Positions 8,172 through 17,540 of a stretch of 64,000 nt of DNA are shown one piece after another (positions within the stretch are counted from its first letter, which is position 1; each line of letters opens with the position of its first letter). A program made the position numbers and the translations under genes. Location of the stretch: NCBI RefSeq assembly GCF_000737515.1, contig NZ_CP006587.1, forward strand, positions 3,653,001-3,717,000, written 5' to 3'. The notes beneath the pieces were generated by a model. It was not told the origin of the DNA. It did not search any database and saw only the letters and a list, made by a program, of their open reading frames with translations. The DNA comes from Hymenobacter sp. APR13. GTDB taxonomy: Bacteria; Bacteroidota; Bacteroidia; Cytophagales; Hymenobacteraceae.

Positions 8172-8402
8172 GCTATCTGGCAGGCAGTGGATGATAACTG
8201 GCAAGCAGTGGATACTAGCTGGCAAGTGGTAGATGGTATCTGTCAGGCAGTAGATGCTATCTGGCAAGTGGTGGATGACGTCTGGCAGGCAGTAGATGAC
8301 GTCTGGCAAGTGGTAGATGCTATCTGGCAAGCGGTGGATGACGTCTGGCAAGCAGAAGATGACGTCTGGCAGGCGGTGGATGCTATCTGGTAAGTGGCAG
8401 AT
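8172..8402. repeat. 21-bp minisatellite, 11 units
   Basis: Eleven consecutive 21-bp units of the form GAYRTCTGGCARGYRGTRGAT, with a partial twelfth after 8402. No unit contains an indel, so reading frames stay open on both strands: the plus strand would encode a VDDVWQA heptad. No start context or upstream gene supports translation. It fills most of the 500-bp gap between the genes at 8044 and 8552; the rest of that gap shows nothing. Confidence 0.9.
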
Positions 8403-8551
8403 GCCAAGTGGCAGCTGGGGGAAGCGGGGATATGGTAAGATAAGAGGGTGGCTAATGTAGTATAGATGTTTTGTTATATAAAAAAATGGTAGATTTTGCC
8501 GCTGGCTCTGACCGGCCGGAAATCCTTCATTTACCCCCTTTACGCTTATTT

Positions 8552-9493
8552 ATGACTACCAAACAACAAAACCAGGTGACGATGTATGCGGCGGTGCTGC
8601 GCTTCTTTGCGGAAGCAGGCGTGCCGCTGGTGGGAGTTAAGAAAATTGCACAGGGCCGTGATGCGCTGGCGGCGCTGGTGGCCCGCATTGAGGCAGTGGC
8701 CGCGGCGCAGGACCACTCCACGACGGGCGTGACGCGGGACCGGAAGGTGGTGAAGACGGAGGCGGCGCAAAAAGCCGAGATTCTGCGGCTGCTGGTGGTG
8801 GCCCTGACGACGGACGCGGCGCTGCGCGGGGAGTTGAAAACGCCGCTCAGCAAGCTGGTGACCGGCAAGGAGGCGGAGCTGCTGCGCTACCTGCAGAAGG
8901 TGGATGCGGCAGTGGGCACCATTGACGAGACGGAGCTGGCCGATGCGGGCTACGACCCGCAGGTGCGCCAGACGCTGCAAACCGATCTGGCGGAGCTACT
9001 GGCCACGCAGGGCGAGGCGCGGCAGATTGAGACGGGCACCAAGGCGGCCACCGAGACGCTGCCGGAGCTGGTGCTGGCGGCCTCGGAGCTGCTGGAAACC
9101 CAGCTGGACCCGTTTGTGAAGGCCCAGCAACTGGCCCAGCCGGAGCTGGTGCTGCAATACGAGGCGGTGCGGCGCATTGTACGGACGGCGGCGCGGCGGG
9201 CGCCGGAGTACCGGGGCGCGACGCTGCCGGGCAAGCCGGCGCTGGTGTACGACCGGCGCGAGGCGGGCGTGGTGGCGCCCATGCTGGGCAACCGTAGCGG
9301 CCGGGGCCTGACGCTGCGCTACTACACGGCGGCCACCCCGGCGGCGCTGCCGGAAGCGGGGCAGGGGCTGGCGGTGAAGAACAAGGCGGAGGTGCATCTG
9401 CCGGATTACAGCAAGCTGGGGCCGGCCGATGCGCCCTACCTGCTGGTAGTGCAGGAACAGCTGGATGGGGAAGGGCGCTGGGTGGTGCGGTAG
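8552..9493 (+). CDS. hypothetical protein (313 aa), helical
   Basis: Unrecognised. The frame opens at 8471, but the ATG at 8552 (MTTKQQNQVTMYAAVLRFF) fits better. Residues 1-190 are strongly helical and Lys/Glu/Ala-rich with a TTGVTRDRKVVKTEAAQKAEIL segment, suggesting a helical bundle. The last 110 residues look beta-rich and end with DAPYLLVVQEQLDGEGRWVVR. No signal peptide or membrane helix. Codon use is that of the host. It stands alone, followed by a repeat copy and a terminator. Confidence 0.6.
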   Translation: MTTKQQNQVTMYAAVLRFFAEAGVPLVGVKKIAQGRDALAALVARIEAVAAAQDHSTTGVTRDRKVVKTEAAQKAEILRLLVVALTTDAALRGELKTPLSKLVTGKEAELLRYLQKVDAAVGTIDETELADAGYDPQVRQTLQTDLAELLATQGEARQIETGTKAATETLPELVLAASELLETQLDPFVKAQQLAQPELVLQYEAVRRIVRTAARRAPEYRGATLPGKPALVYDRREAGVVAPMLGNRSGRGLTLRYYTAATPAALPEAGQGLAVKNKAEVHLPDYSKLGPADAPYLLVVQEQLDGEGRWVVR

Positions 9494-9496
9494 GGG

Positions 9497-9543
9497 CCTC
9501 ACCCCCCCAGCCCCCTCTCCCGTGGAGAGGGGGAGCCTGACGA
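9497..9543. repeat. CCCTCTCC/GGAGAGGG repeat copy
   Basis: Single copy starting four bases after the stop at 9493, same direction as those at 6110-6347; the CCCAG variant replaces CCCGG before the core. Confidence 0.85.
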
Positions 9544-9557
9544 TTATTGGGCATGAG

Positions 9558-9589
9558 AAAGGCCCCGGCGCAGTTGCGGCGGGGCCTTT
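9558..9589 (+). terminator. terminator after the 313-aa gene
   Basis: Arms AAAGGCCCC and GGGGCCTTT flank a 14-base loop; the 3' arm runs into TTTGTTTG. Typical intrinsic terminator for the plus-strand gene, and the A/T ends could serve the opposite strand as well. Confidence 0.7.
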
Positions 9590-9625
9590 GTTTGTGGTTT
9601 ATTCAACAGTATTTGAAGGGAGTTT

Positions 9626-11208
9626 CTAAAGGATGAGTGTGTTTGCGTAATCGGCTAGAATGGCAGATCGTTCTGATTTAAACCTTTCATAATCGTCGTG
9701 AAAGATGTCTTTAGGGCACAATGCACTTTTCATTATTTTATTCACTGCCATTTTACTGCCAGACATTTTTGATTTGTATATTGAGGGTTTGTCTCCACCT
9801 AGTCTGTTGTTGTCAGATCTTGATAAGATCGTAAAGTTTACAAGAGAATTTATCTCTCTGGTTGGAATATTGCTTTTTATTAAAAATGATTTTGGATAAA
9901 TATGGTGAAACTCGTTTTTATTTCCATCTCTCAATACTGGTTCTAATGATATTGGTCCTCCTGATATAAAATTTAGAGGCTTATTATTTGCTAGCATTAA
10001 TACAAATGTTTTTGTATTAACTGTGTTTAAATTAAATATATTATCGGTGAAAAAAGTATAATCTATTTTAACGTCAAACTCGCCAAGTGGTGTTAAGGGA
10101 TTTGATTTAAGGAGTTTTATTAGTTTTATATCTTCATTTAATTGTTCTAGGCGTTTGGAGTATCTTCTCGAAAAGAAAACCTTCCATGTCCAAGAAACAA
10201 GTTTTTTTGTTGTTTCGTGTTTGGATGTGTGTCTTGCTCTTTTGTTGTTGCAAAAAATACTGATAATGGTATTAATATAGTAGGGAATGGTAGTGACTGA
10301 GCTGAATACGACTTCATGGATGACCTTAGGAAGTCAACAGCTCCATTAATTCCTTTCCTTATTTCTGGGAAGCGTGATCGTACTTCTTCGCCTTTTAGGT
10401 TTACAATTGAATTAGGAGATGCGTCTCCATTAATTATAGCGGCGCAGCATCGTAACAACAGATCTGAATCCTCTCCAACATCCCTGAATCCATAGGGGGC
10501 AAGATCTTCAGCCAATTCCTGAAATTCATCTTGTAGATCAAAGTCTTCACTCCAAGTCCAAGCAGAAAGCAATTGAAGGGTATCAAGTTCTACGCCCAAA
10601 CGGTTGATTCTCTCGAAGACAATTGCTACAGCTGTTCTATCGTCTGATTCAAATGTTTGAACTGGTAATCTTGCTCTTGTAAATTTTTGGTAAAGCATAT
10701 CTACTTTTTCAGCTGTTTCCTCTGGAACGCTCAAAAGATATTTGCGGTATTTAGGAGAGTCGAATAATAATCTTAGGGGAAAGTGCTTTTCTGGGTTAAC
10801 CTCTTCGTCAGGTATAAATAAAAAATTAGAGTCCTGAATAGAATTTTGCTCACTTAGATCAAAATATATTTTAAAGGGTGAGTCATCTTCGCCTTCTATG
10901 GGGAGTAAGTGATTTTGGAAAACGCCAAAAATTGATGTTGCTCTTTGCTGGCCATCCAATACATAATCTATTGGGTAATCAGGGTCGTTGCTTGGTAATT
11001 CAAAAGGGCCAAGAGCTCGTTCGGATTTTAAAGGGTGTTTAGTTCGCCAGAAAAGTAGGGAGCCGAATGGAAATCCTTTGTATATAGAATCCATTAAGTG
11101 TGAAACCCTATCTGCGTCCCAAATAAATCCTCGTTGGAAGCTTGGAATCCTGATATTTCCATTGTTTATCTTTTGAATAAGCTCTGGAATGAATAATGGT
11201 TCTGCCAT
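9626..11208 (-). pseudogene. GmrSD-type DUF262/DUF1524 nuclease, frameshifted
   Basis: Two reading frames form one gene. The 5' part (11208-10147) has the DUF262 signature: IRIPSFQRGFIWD at residues 19-31 and DGQQR at 85-89. The 3' part (in frame to 9626) has the HNH-like DUF1524 motif EFHHIYPKSFL. At plus-strand 10202-10208 the minus strand reads A7; adding one A continues the protein as KKLVSWTWKVFFSRRYSKRLE straight into the second frame, giving about 527 residues. Proteins of this family (GmrSD, BrxU, SspE relatives) cleave modified phage DNA, with DUF262 using nucleotide. Base composition is clearly more AT-rich than all neighbours, indicating transfer. The break may be a real mutation, a phase-variable tract or a sequencing error. 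Confidence 0.85.
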
Positions 11209-11404
11209 CGTATTTATGCTTAGTGAGTGAAAAAAAGTGCTTATGTGATAGAGTTGATTTTACTTCAGTCCGCTGCATTAATACTGTTTCAACGTCTTTC
11301 GAAACCTACTCAACCCACTGGCCATGTTTTCCAAGTTCTCCAGCATCTGCGGGAGTTGGGTGAGGCTGGGGTGGCGGAGGTAAGATAGGTAGTGTTGACG
11401 GCTG

Positions 11405-11830
11405 TTACGCCAGCATATAAGCAAGTATGGCAACAACACCCAACAGGCCGGTGGCCCGGCCCAGCCAGCGGTAGATTACAATATCGGACTGATTGTAGGA
11501 GAGGACCAGAATTTCGGTGGGCGTGGCGGGATAGTACTGGATTTGCAGCGGCTCGCCCACGCGAAACTGGTAGCGGCGCTTGCTGTGCGGGTAGCAGACC
11601 GTGACGGTTTCCTGGGTAGCCGTCTGGAAACGCAGGACGGGGAAGTAGGTGCGGTGGTCGGTAGAAGGGTTGTCTTCCAGGCGGACAATGGTGGCTGTGG
11701 CGGAGAGGCCGTGGGTGAGCAAGTGCTGCTGTTTCTGGTGGAGCTGGCTGGCTTTGCGCAGGAATAGCCCACCCAGCAGCAGGCAGATAAGCGCAAACAG
11801 CAGGTCTTCAGGAATTGCCGGGATGGTCAT
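11405..11830 (-). CDS. DUF3592 domain protein (141 aa)
   Basis: Small membrane protein starting MTIPAIPEDLLFALICLLLGGLF. One N-terminal and one C-terminal helix (LLGVVAILAYMLA) enclose a soluble domain with GLSATATIVRLEDN, YFPVLRFQTATQETVTV and GEPLQIQYYPATPTEILV, the usual DUF3592 layout. Function of the family is unknown. It is paralogous to the gene at 5661-6011. The preceding 11209-11404 holds no gene I can support. Confidence 0.7.
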   Translation of the reverse strand: MTIPAIPEDLLFALICLLLGGLFLRKASQLHQKQQHLLTHGLSATATIVRLEDNPSTDHRTYFPVLRFQTATQETVTVCYPHSKRRYQFRVGEPLQIQYYPATPTEILVLSYNQSDIVIYRWLGRATGLLGVVAILAYMLA

Positions 11831-11907
11831 GGCACTTGAGGCCGTTGGGGTGGAGGTGGCTGTTTGCGCTGCGGCAGTGGCAATTGGATGGGTAGCAACG
11901 TCAGCAC

Positions 11908-11943
11908 GCGAGATGCTTCGACAGGCTCAGCATGACGTTCTTT
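11908..11943. repeat. GTCATGCTGAGC-type repeat copy
   Basis: Reads CGAGATGCTTCG, then CAGGCTCAGCATGACG. Same family as copies at 12309-12488 and 22662-22766; it ends just before the GIY-YIG gene's stop side. Confidence 0.75.
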
Positions 11944-12273
11944 TTAGAAAGCTTCCTCCAGACGGGGCGGTTGCGACGATAAGTCGTCTGACCAGGTAGC
12001 GGGGTCGATAGTGGCCCAGGTCGGATTGAAGGCGGCTATCAGGGCTTCTTTTTTTGCTCGGGTCCAGCCTTTTAGCTGCTTTTCGCGGGCTATGGCTTGG
12101 GTGGGGTCAGGGCAGGGTTCGAAGTAGATCAGTAGGTTGGTTTGATAGCGGCCCGTGAATTTGCCCGCATCACCCAGACCATTGCTATGCTCGTGCAGGC
12201 GTCGTGGCAAGTCGTTGGTGATGCCGATGTAGAGGACGGTATGCGCCGGATTGGTGAGGATATAGACATACAT
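11944..12273 (-). CDS. GIY-YIG nuclease family protein (109 aa)
   Basis: Starts MYVYILTNPAHTVLYIGITNDLPRRLHEH, the compact GIY-YIG module in its YhbQ/UPF0213-like form: the motif appears as VYI...YIG, followed by the conserved Arg in NDLPRRL, and REKQLKGWTRAKK later. Stand-alone domains of this size are frequent and their role is unclear; DNA-damage related nuclease activity has been shown for some. It lies between GTCATGCTGAGC repeats on both sides, and the 3' end touches one of them. The glutamate and asparagine expected near the C-terminus are plausibly EKQ and FNPTW. Confidence 0.85.
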   Translation of the reverse strand: MYVYILTNPAHTVLYIGITNDLPRRLHEHSNGLGDAGKFTGRYQTNLLIYFEPCPDPTQAIAREKQLKGWTRAKKEALIAAFNPTWATIDPATWSDDLSSQPPRLEEAF

Positions 12274-12308
12274 AGGTTGGGTCGGGTAATCATAGGTTGA
12301 TAGTTGAA

Positions 12309-12488
12309 CGTCATGCTGAGCTTGAATAGAACGTCATGCTGAGCTTGTCGAAGCATCTCGCGTGCTGACGTTTGATTACTACTCTGGTGTCAGCGGGCAA
12401 GATGCTTCGGCTTCGCTCAGCATGACGGTTAGTTTGGCAACGTCAGCGGGCGAGATGCTTCGGCTTCGCTCAGCATGACGTTCTTTTT
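12309..12488. repeat. cluster of GTCATGCTGAGC-type repeats
   Basis: At least four half-elements: two in the direct sense (AACGTCATGCTGAGCTTG at 12309 and 12330) and two inverted (GATGCTTCGGCTTCGCTCAGC from 12399 and 12457). They can form long hairpins between the GIY-YIG gene and the 3' end of the DUF3686 ATPase gene. Confidence 0.8.
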
Positions 12489-12495
12489 TGTGCCT

Positions 12496-15400
12496 CTACT
12501 CCCGCTTCAATACCTCCCGGATGCCGCTCAGGCCGCCGGCAATGTTTTCTAGTTTCTCCAGCATCTGGAGGAGCTGGGCGGGGCCGGAGTGGCGGAGGTT
12601 GTCGAGGTAGGTTTGCTTGATTTGCTGCCAGCGGGCGGCTTGCTCGGGGGTGAGCCAGCCGAGCAGCTCGCGCAGTTTGAGCAGGTTGGCTTCGGTGGCG
12701 CTGGTTAGGGTCTGGGCTTCGCTTTCGTAGTGGGCGGCCAGCAGGTCGGTGATTTCCTGGTCGTTCATGACGGGGCGGACTTTCTCGGCCAGCTTGTTCA
12801 TGTTGCGGTAGGAGCCCTGAAGCTTGAACGGCGGCTCGGTGCGGTAGGCGTCGGCCTGGGCGGCGCTGGCAATGTAGGCGGCGTTTACGCGGGCCACCAC
12901 GTCGCGCAGGCGCAGCAGCTGGCCGAGCACGGCCACGTACTCATTCAGCTCCTCGGGCGAGTGGTTGCCCTCGAAGCTGAGGCCATCCTGCTGGCCGGTT
13001 TCGGCGAGGCGGATGAGGGCGGGCACGTCCTGGGGGCTTTGGGTGGCGAGGCGGGCCAGGGCGGCGTTGCTGGTGAGGGCGTTTTCGAGGTAGGAAAGGC
13101 GGAAGGCGTCTTCGGAACCGGCCGTGAGGATGTCGCCGAGGTTGTAGATGTCGGCGCGGTTGGCCAGCATGTCGGGCAGCTGGAATACGTCGCCGCTTTC
13201 GGTGTAGGGGTTGCCGGCCATCACCACGGCCACCTTGCGGCCCCGGAAGTCGTAGGTGCGGGGGCGGCCCTGGTACACGCCTTCAATCTTGCGCTGGGCG
13301 TCGCAGAGCGAGATGAACTTCTGCAGAAACTCGGGGTGGCAGTGCTGAATGTCGTCGACGTAAATCATCACGTTGTCGCCCATCTCGAAGGCCAGGTTCA
13401 GCTTTTCCAGCTCCTGCCGCGCCCCGGCGTTGGGGGCCTGGGCGGGGTCTACGCTCGTCACGGCGTGCCCGATGGCGGGGCCGTTGATTTTCATGAAGAT
13501 GAGGCCCAGGCGGTTGGCCACGTATTCCATGAGGGTGGTTTTGCCATAGCCGGGCGGCGAAATCAGCAGCAGCAGCCCCATCAGGTCGGTGCGCTTGCCC
13601 TCGCCGGCCGTACCGATCTGCTTGGCCAGGTTGGCCCCGATGATGGGCAGGTATACTTTGTCAATCAGCTGATTGCGCACGAAGGACGTGAGCACGCGGG
13701 GCCGGAAGTCTTCCAGGCGCAGGTCCTCGGCGGTGCGGGCCAGCAGCTGCTTTTTCGTCTCCTGAAACTGCTCGTACTGGGCCACCGTGGCGCGGTCGTA
13801 GTGCAGCAGGCGGCGGCGGAACTCGGGGAAGTTGAGGTGATAAGTCCGGTCGTTGGTGATGCGCGGGTGGGTGCCCTGGAAGCCTTCGAGGGTTTCGGTG
13901 GTGGGCGTGTGGACCACGCGGGCGGGGTCGAAGGTGTGGGTGAGCAGGAGGACGGCCACCTCGGTTGCCTCACCCCCCGGCCCCCTCTCCTTCAGAGGAG
14001 GGGGAGCCTGACGAATGGGGTTGATGAGCTTGGGCCTGACTTTTAAAAGCCGCTTCCTGTGCAGCCGTGGCTCCCCCTCTCTGAAGGAGAGGGGGTTGGG
14101 GGGGAGGCAGCTCTGCACCCACTGGCGCACCAGCTGGAACTGGGCTACGGGCTGGTCCTGGAGCTGGGCTATGGACTGCTGGAAGAGGGCGGCGGCGTGG
14201 CGGTCCTGCAGCTGCTTCTGGAACTGCTGGTGGAGGTCGGCGGCTTCCTGGGAGATGATGAAGGAGCCGGTGTGGGTCAGCTCGTGGAACAGGTAGTCGC
14301 CGGCTTCCTGCACCTGGGCGGGGGTGAAGAGGCCGGTTTGGGCGGCAAAGGTTTCGACGGCGGTTTGCAGCTCGGCTTTCAGCTGGTCGAATTCCTGGGA
14401 ATCGGGGAAGACTTGCAGGAGTACGCCGATGCCTTGCAGCTGCCGCTCCCAGTGGGCGCGCTGGTCGGGGTCACAGAAGCGCAGCCAGTAGAGGGCGGCG
14501 GCGGCGCGGGTGTCGGCGGGGTAGCGGAGCAGGTCGGCGGTGCGGGTGAGGCGCACCAGGGCCGTGAGCAGCAGGGCGGCGTCGTGGTCGTGCACGCCTT
14601 TGAGGTAGCCTTCCTGGTAGCGGGCGGCCATGAACTGCTGCACGTAGCTCAGCAGCTCGGCTGCGCTCAGGTGGCCCAGCTCGGGCACCGATAGCACGGC
14701 GGGGCGGCCCGCTTCCGGATTGGCGGGGGCGGGGTGCTGGGCGGCCTGCAGGATGCGCCAGGCCAGAAACTCGGCCCGGTACACGTCCTGGTTTTCTGAT
14801 ACCACGGTTTGCTCCCAGACTGGCCTAGAAGCCAGTAAGGCGGGGTCGGTTATCTTCTGGAAGAAATTGGTGCCGGTGAGGTGGTAGTGCAGGTTGCCGT
14901 CGCGCAGCACCACGGTCAACTCCAGCGGCTGGGTGTTGACGGTGAAGGCGTGGGTGCCGAAGCGCAGAGTCTGGCCGCCGTCGGCGAACAGGTCGGCCCG
15001 GTCGCGGAGCTGGCGCACGGCGTTTTCGCGCAGGGTTTTCAGGCGGCTCTGCACGTCGTCGGCCTTCACCGAGTCGCCGAGGCTGAGCAGGTCCTGCGCG
15101 GTCTGGCGCACTTTCTCCACCATCACGTCGGTGGCAAAGTAGCCGTTGATGTCGGCCACTGATTCCAGCCGGCTGACGCGGCTCTGCACCGCTTTCAGCA
15201 GCCGCTCCGCGCTTTGCAGCAGGGCCGTGGCGCGCTGGTTGCGGGCCGCCACCAGGGCCGTTTTCTTCGACTCAAAGGCTTCCACCACCTGCTCGCGGCG
15301 GGTGGTCAGCTGCTCAATGAACTGGTCGAAGTCGGGGAACTTGCCTTCCAGCTCTTCCAGCTGCACCATCAGCTTGGTGAGGTACTCGTCGCACTTGGCA

Positions 15401-17499
15401 GGGGTGTCGGCCAGGTCGAGGTAGTTGGTGAGAGCCTGTTCCAGCAGCTTGAGCTGGGCCGTAAATTCGGCCTGGGCCTCGGTGCCGGCCAGGGCCTGCC
15501 GCCGCCGCTTCAGCGCCGCCCGAATCTGGTTGAAGCGGGCGTACACCGTCGAGATATTGTCGATGATGGCCGTGGTCTGGGTGGGGTCGGGGATGGGTAG
15601 GTTGCTCACCACCTCAATCAGCAGCTCCAGCTCCTGAGCCACGGCGGCGGTTTCCTGCTCGCGCTGGTCGGCCTCGATGGTTTTCTGCACCTGCTCCACG
15701 CCGTCGGCAATGGCCTGCACGCGCTGGGAATAGGGCAGAAGGGCATCGGGCCGAAGCAGGAAGTCCACGGTTTGCAGCGCCACTTCCTTGCTGAGCGCCT
15801 CCAGGTCCTGGGCGTGCTTTTCCACGGCCGGCAGCTCCACGTAGCGCAGCTCCTTCAATGAAATAACCTCGCCCCGCACCCCGCGCAGCTCGCCCAGCAG
15901 CTGCACAAACTCCGTGACGGTATCGGGCGCCGAGCGGCGGATGCGGCCGGTCAGTTCGTCGGCTTTCTGAAACACGGCGGCCGTTTGCTGGGCCGTGTTT
16001 TTGCGCAGGCTTTGCACCTTCTCGAACTCCTCCACGGCCGCCGTGGCCGTCTGGCGGATTTCGGCCAGGGGCTCGGCCAGGGCCTGGGCCGCGGGTTCGC
16101 GCAGCCAGTGGTAGGCGTCGGTGAGGCTGGTCGTCTGGCGGATCAGGTCGAGGTAGAGGCCGGCGTAGCTGTCGTCCTTGCCGGCGAGGGTCAGCACTTC
16201 CTGCACCTCGCTCATGGCCCGCACAATCTCCTTGTTGCCCAGCTTGTAAAGGTAGGAATCGGAGGTGACGGGCAGCTGGAAATCGGGCGCGGTGTAGGGC
16301 GTCTGCCAGATCTGCACCGCGTGGTGCTTCTTGGGCTCGTCGTCGGCCCGGAAGTAGCACAGCTCCCCGTTCTCAAACAAAGCGTAGCCGTGGCACACGA
16401 TGGGGTTGTCCACGCGCTGGGCAATGCGGTTGTAGCTCAGCAGCAGGTAGGTGCCGTGGTCTTTGTTGAAGAACACGTACAGAAAATCCTCCCCGTTCGG
16501 CGACACCACGCGCTTCTCAAACAGCATTTCGCGCAGGCCGTTGTCGAAGAGCTTGTTGTCGCCGGTTTGCAGGTAGAAGCCGTGGGGGAAGATGAGGCCC
16601 TGGCCGTCGGGCAGCAGCACGCAGGCATCGGCCAGGGCGTCGAGGCGCTGGGCGGTTTTGAGCCGGTGGTTGAAGATGAAGTAGCGATACTGCTGCTCCT
16701 GGTAGGGCCGGATTTTGAGCAGAATCAGGTTGCCGACCACCGCGTAGTAGATTTCCGAGTCGTCGAGGGTCTGGTCCTTGTCGTCGACCGGCTCGCTCAG
16801 GATGCCGTGGCCGGAGGTGGTGTTGTCCTCGATCTTGATGGTCAGGTCGCCGCCCACGGTTTCCACGAACACCTTGTCCTCGATGCTGATGTGGGGGTGC
16901 TTGCCGCCGCGCTGCATGTCGCGGGTGGCGCGCTTCCACTGGAACTCGTGCTGGGGCGGGAAGGTGTATTCGTGGTCGGAGCGGTTGTCGAGGTAGCTCA
17001 GTGTATCGCCTTGGATAAGCCACTTAAACGTCTTCACATCCGACGCACTCTTGCCCACCCGAAACACCATGAACAGGTGCACGCCAATGACGGCGAACTT
17101 CACGAACTGGGTGTTTTTGTAGTAGCGGTAGAGGTTGCGGAACTCCTCCAGAAACTGCGGGTGTTGCAGCAGCTCCAGCCCCAACGGCCGGAAATCGTGC
17201 CCGGCGTACTCGTACACCCCGAATACGTCGGCCAGATCGGGCTCAGCCTTCAGCCCCAGCACCACGTTGTAGCCGAAGATGAACCGCTGGCCCACCGGCA
17301 CCATGTCCCAGGCCACGCAGTTGTTTTCGGTGCTGATGCGGCCGGTGCCAATCAGGCGCGTATCCACGGCTCCGAACACCTGCTTGCGCTCCGCGTTGAG
17401 CGTATCGAGGCGATGGCGCAGGTCGGTGCTGCTTTTGAGCAGGCGGTTGCGCAGGATTTCGTAGGTGCCGGTTTCGAGTTGGGTAGCTTGAGCTTCCAT
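12496..17499 (-). CDS. DUF3686-family DNA repair ATPase-like AAA protein (1667 aa)
   Basis: Very large protein; ATG at 17499 preferred over GTG at 17514. Residues 1-470 form a beta-rich DUF3686 region, about 470-860 a long coiled-coil (repeated AEFTAQLKLLEQAL-like helices), and the C-terminal third an AAA+ module with Walker A PPGYGKTT near residue 1316 and a Walker B-like MIYVDDIQ near 1378, followed by VVMAGNPYT. Relatives in Bacteroidota are annotated as DNA repair ATPases on weak grounds; the true role is unknown. Residues about 1131-1177 are encoded by two interspersed repeats (13968-14014 and 14069-14107) inserted without breaking the frame (…PLSFREGEP… and …PPPLKERGPGGE…). Confidence 0.85.
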   Translation of the reverse strand: MEAQATQLETGTYEILRNRLLKSSTDLRHRLDTLNAERKQVFGAVDTRLIGTGRISTENNCVAWDMVPVGQRFIFGYNVVLGLKAEPDLADVFGVYEYAGHDFRPLGLELLQHPQFLEEFRNLYRYYKNTQFVKFAVIGVHLFMVFRVGKSASDVKTFKWLIQGDTLSYLDNRSDHEYTFPPQHEFQWKRATRDMQRGGKHPHISIEDKVFVETVGGDLTIKIEDNTTSGHGILSEPVDDKDQTLDDSEIYYAVVGNLILLKIRPYQEQQYRYFIFNHRLKTAQRLDALADACVLLPDGQGLIFPHGFYLQTGDNKLFDNGLREMLFEKRVVSPNGEDFLYVFFNKDHGTYLLLSYNRIAQRVDNPIVCHGYALFENGELCYFRADDEPKKHHAVQIWQTPYTAPDFQLPVTSDSYLYKLGNKEIVRAMSEVQEVLTLAGKDDSYAGLYLDLIRQTTSLTDAYHWLREPAAQALAEPLAEIRQTATAAVEEFEKVQSLRKNTAQQTAAVFQKADELTGRIRRSAPDTVTEFVQLLGELRGVRGEVISLKELRYVELPAVEKHAQDLEALSKEVALQTVDFLLRPDALLPYSQRVQAIADGVEQVQKTIEADQREQETAAVAQELELLIEVVSNLPIPDPTQTTAIIDNISTVYARFNQIRAALKRRRQALAGTEAQAEFTAQLKLLEQALTNYLDLADTPAKCDEYLTKLMVQLEELEGKFPDFDQFIEQLTTRREQVVEAFESKKTALVAARNQRATALLQSAERLLKAVQSRVSRLESVADINGYFATDVMVEKVRQTAQDLLSLGDSVKADDVQSRLKTLRENAVRQLRDRADLFADGGQTLRFGTHAFTVNTQPLELTVVLRDGNLHYHLTGTNFFQKITDPALLASRPVWEQTVVSENQDVYRAEFLAWRILQAAQHPAPANPEAGRPAVLSVPELGHLSAAELLSYVQQFMAARYQEGYLKGVHDHDAALLLTALVRLTRTADLLRYPADTRAAAALYWLRFCDPDQRAHWERQLQGIGVLLQVFPDSQEFDQLKAELQTAVETFAAQTGLFTPAQVQEAGDYLFHELTHTGSFIISQEAADLHQQFQKQLQDRHAAALFQQSIAQLQDQPVAQFQLVRQWVQSCLPPNPLSFREGEPRLHRKRLLKVRPKLINPIRQAPPPLKERGPGGEATEVAVLLLTHTFDPARVVHTPTTETLEGFQGTHPRITNDRTYHLNFPEFRRRLLHYDRATVAQYEQFQETKKQLLARTAEDLRLEDFRPRVLTSFVRNQLIDKVYLPIIGANLAKQIGTAGEGKRTDLMGLLLLISPPGYGKTTLMEYVANRLGLIFMKINGPAIGHAVTSVDPAQAPNAGARQELEKLNLAFEMGDNVMIYVDDIQHCHPEFLQKFISLCDAQRKIEGVYQGRPRTYDFRGRKVAVVMAGNPYTESGDVFQLPDMLANRADIYNLGDILTAGSEDAFRLSYLENALTSNAALARLATQSPQDVPALIRLAETGQQDGLSFEGNHSPEELNEYVAVLGQLLRLRDVVARVNAAYIASAAQADAYRTEPPFKLQGSYRNMNKLAEKVRPVMNDQEITDLLAAHYESEAQTLTSATEANLLKLRELLGWLTPEQAARWQQIKQTYLDNLRHSGPAQLLQMLEKLENIAGGLSGIREVLKRE
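13968..14107. repeat. inverted pair of CCCTCTCC repeats inside a coding region
   Basis: A forward copy at 13968-14014 and a reverse copy at 14069-14107, separated by 54 bp, both within the DUF3686 ATPase gene. Their core here is CCCTCTCCTTCAGAGGAGGGGG and its inverse with GAAGGAGAGGG. The insertion length keeps the ATPase frame open. Confidence 0.9.
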
Positions 17500-17540
17500 A
17501 GGAGGGCAAGGCACAGACCCTTGCAGGGAGAAAAAACGGC

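Noticed and set aside
8187..8393. 68-codon gene in the 21-bp minisatellite
   Set aside because: No promoter or start context, both strands are equally open, and the sequence is explained by tandem duplication; kept as a repeat and a finding only.
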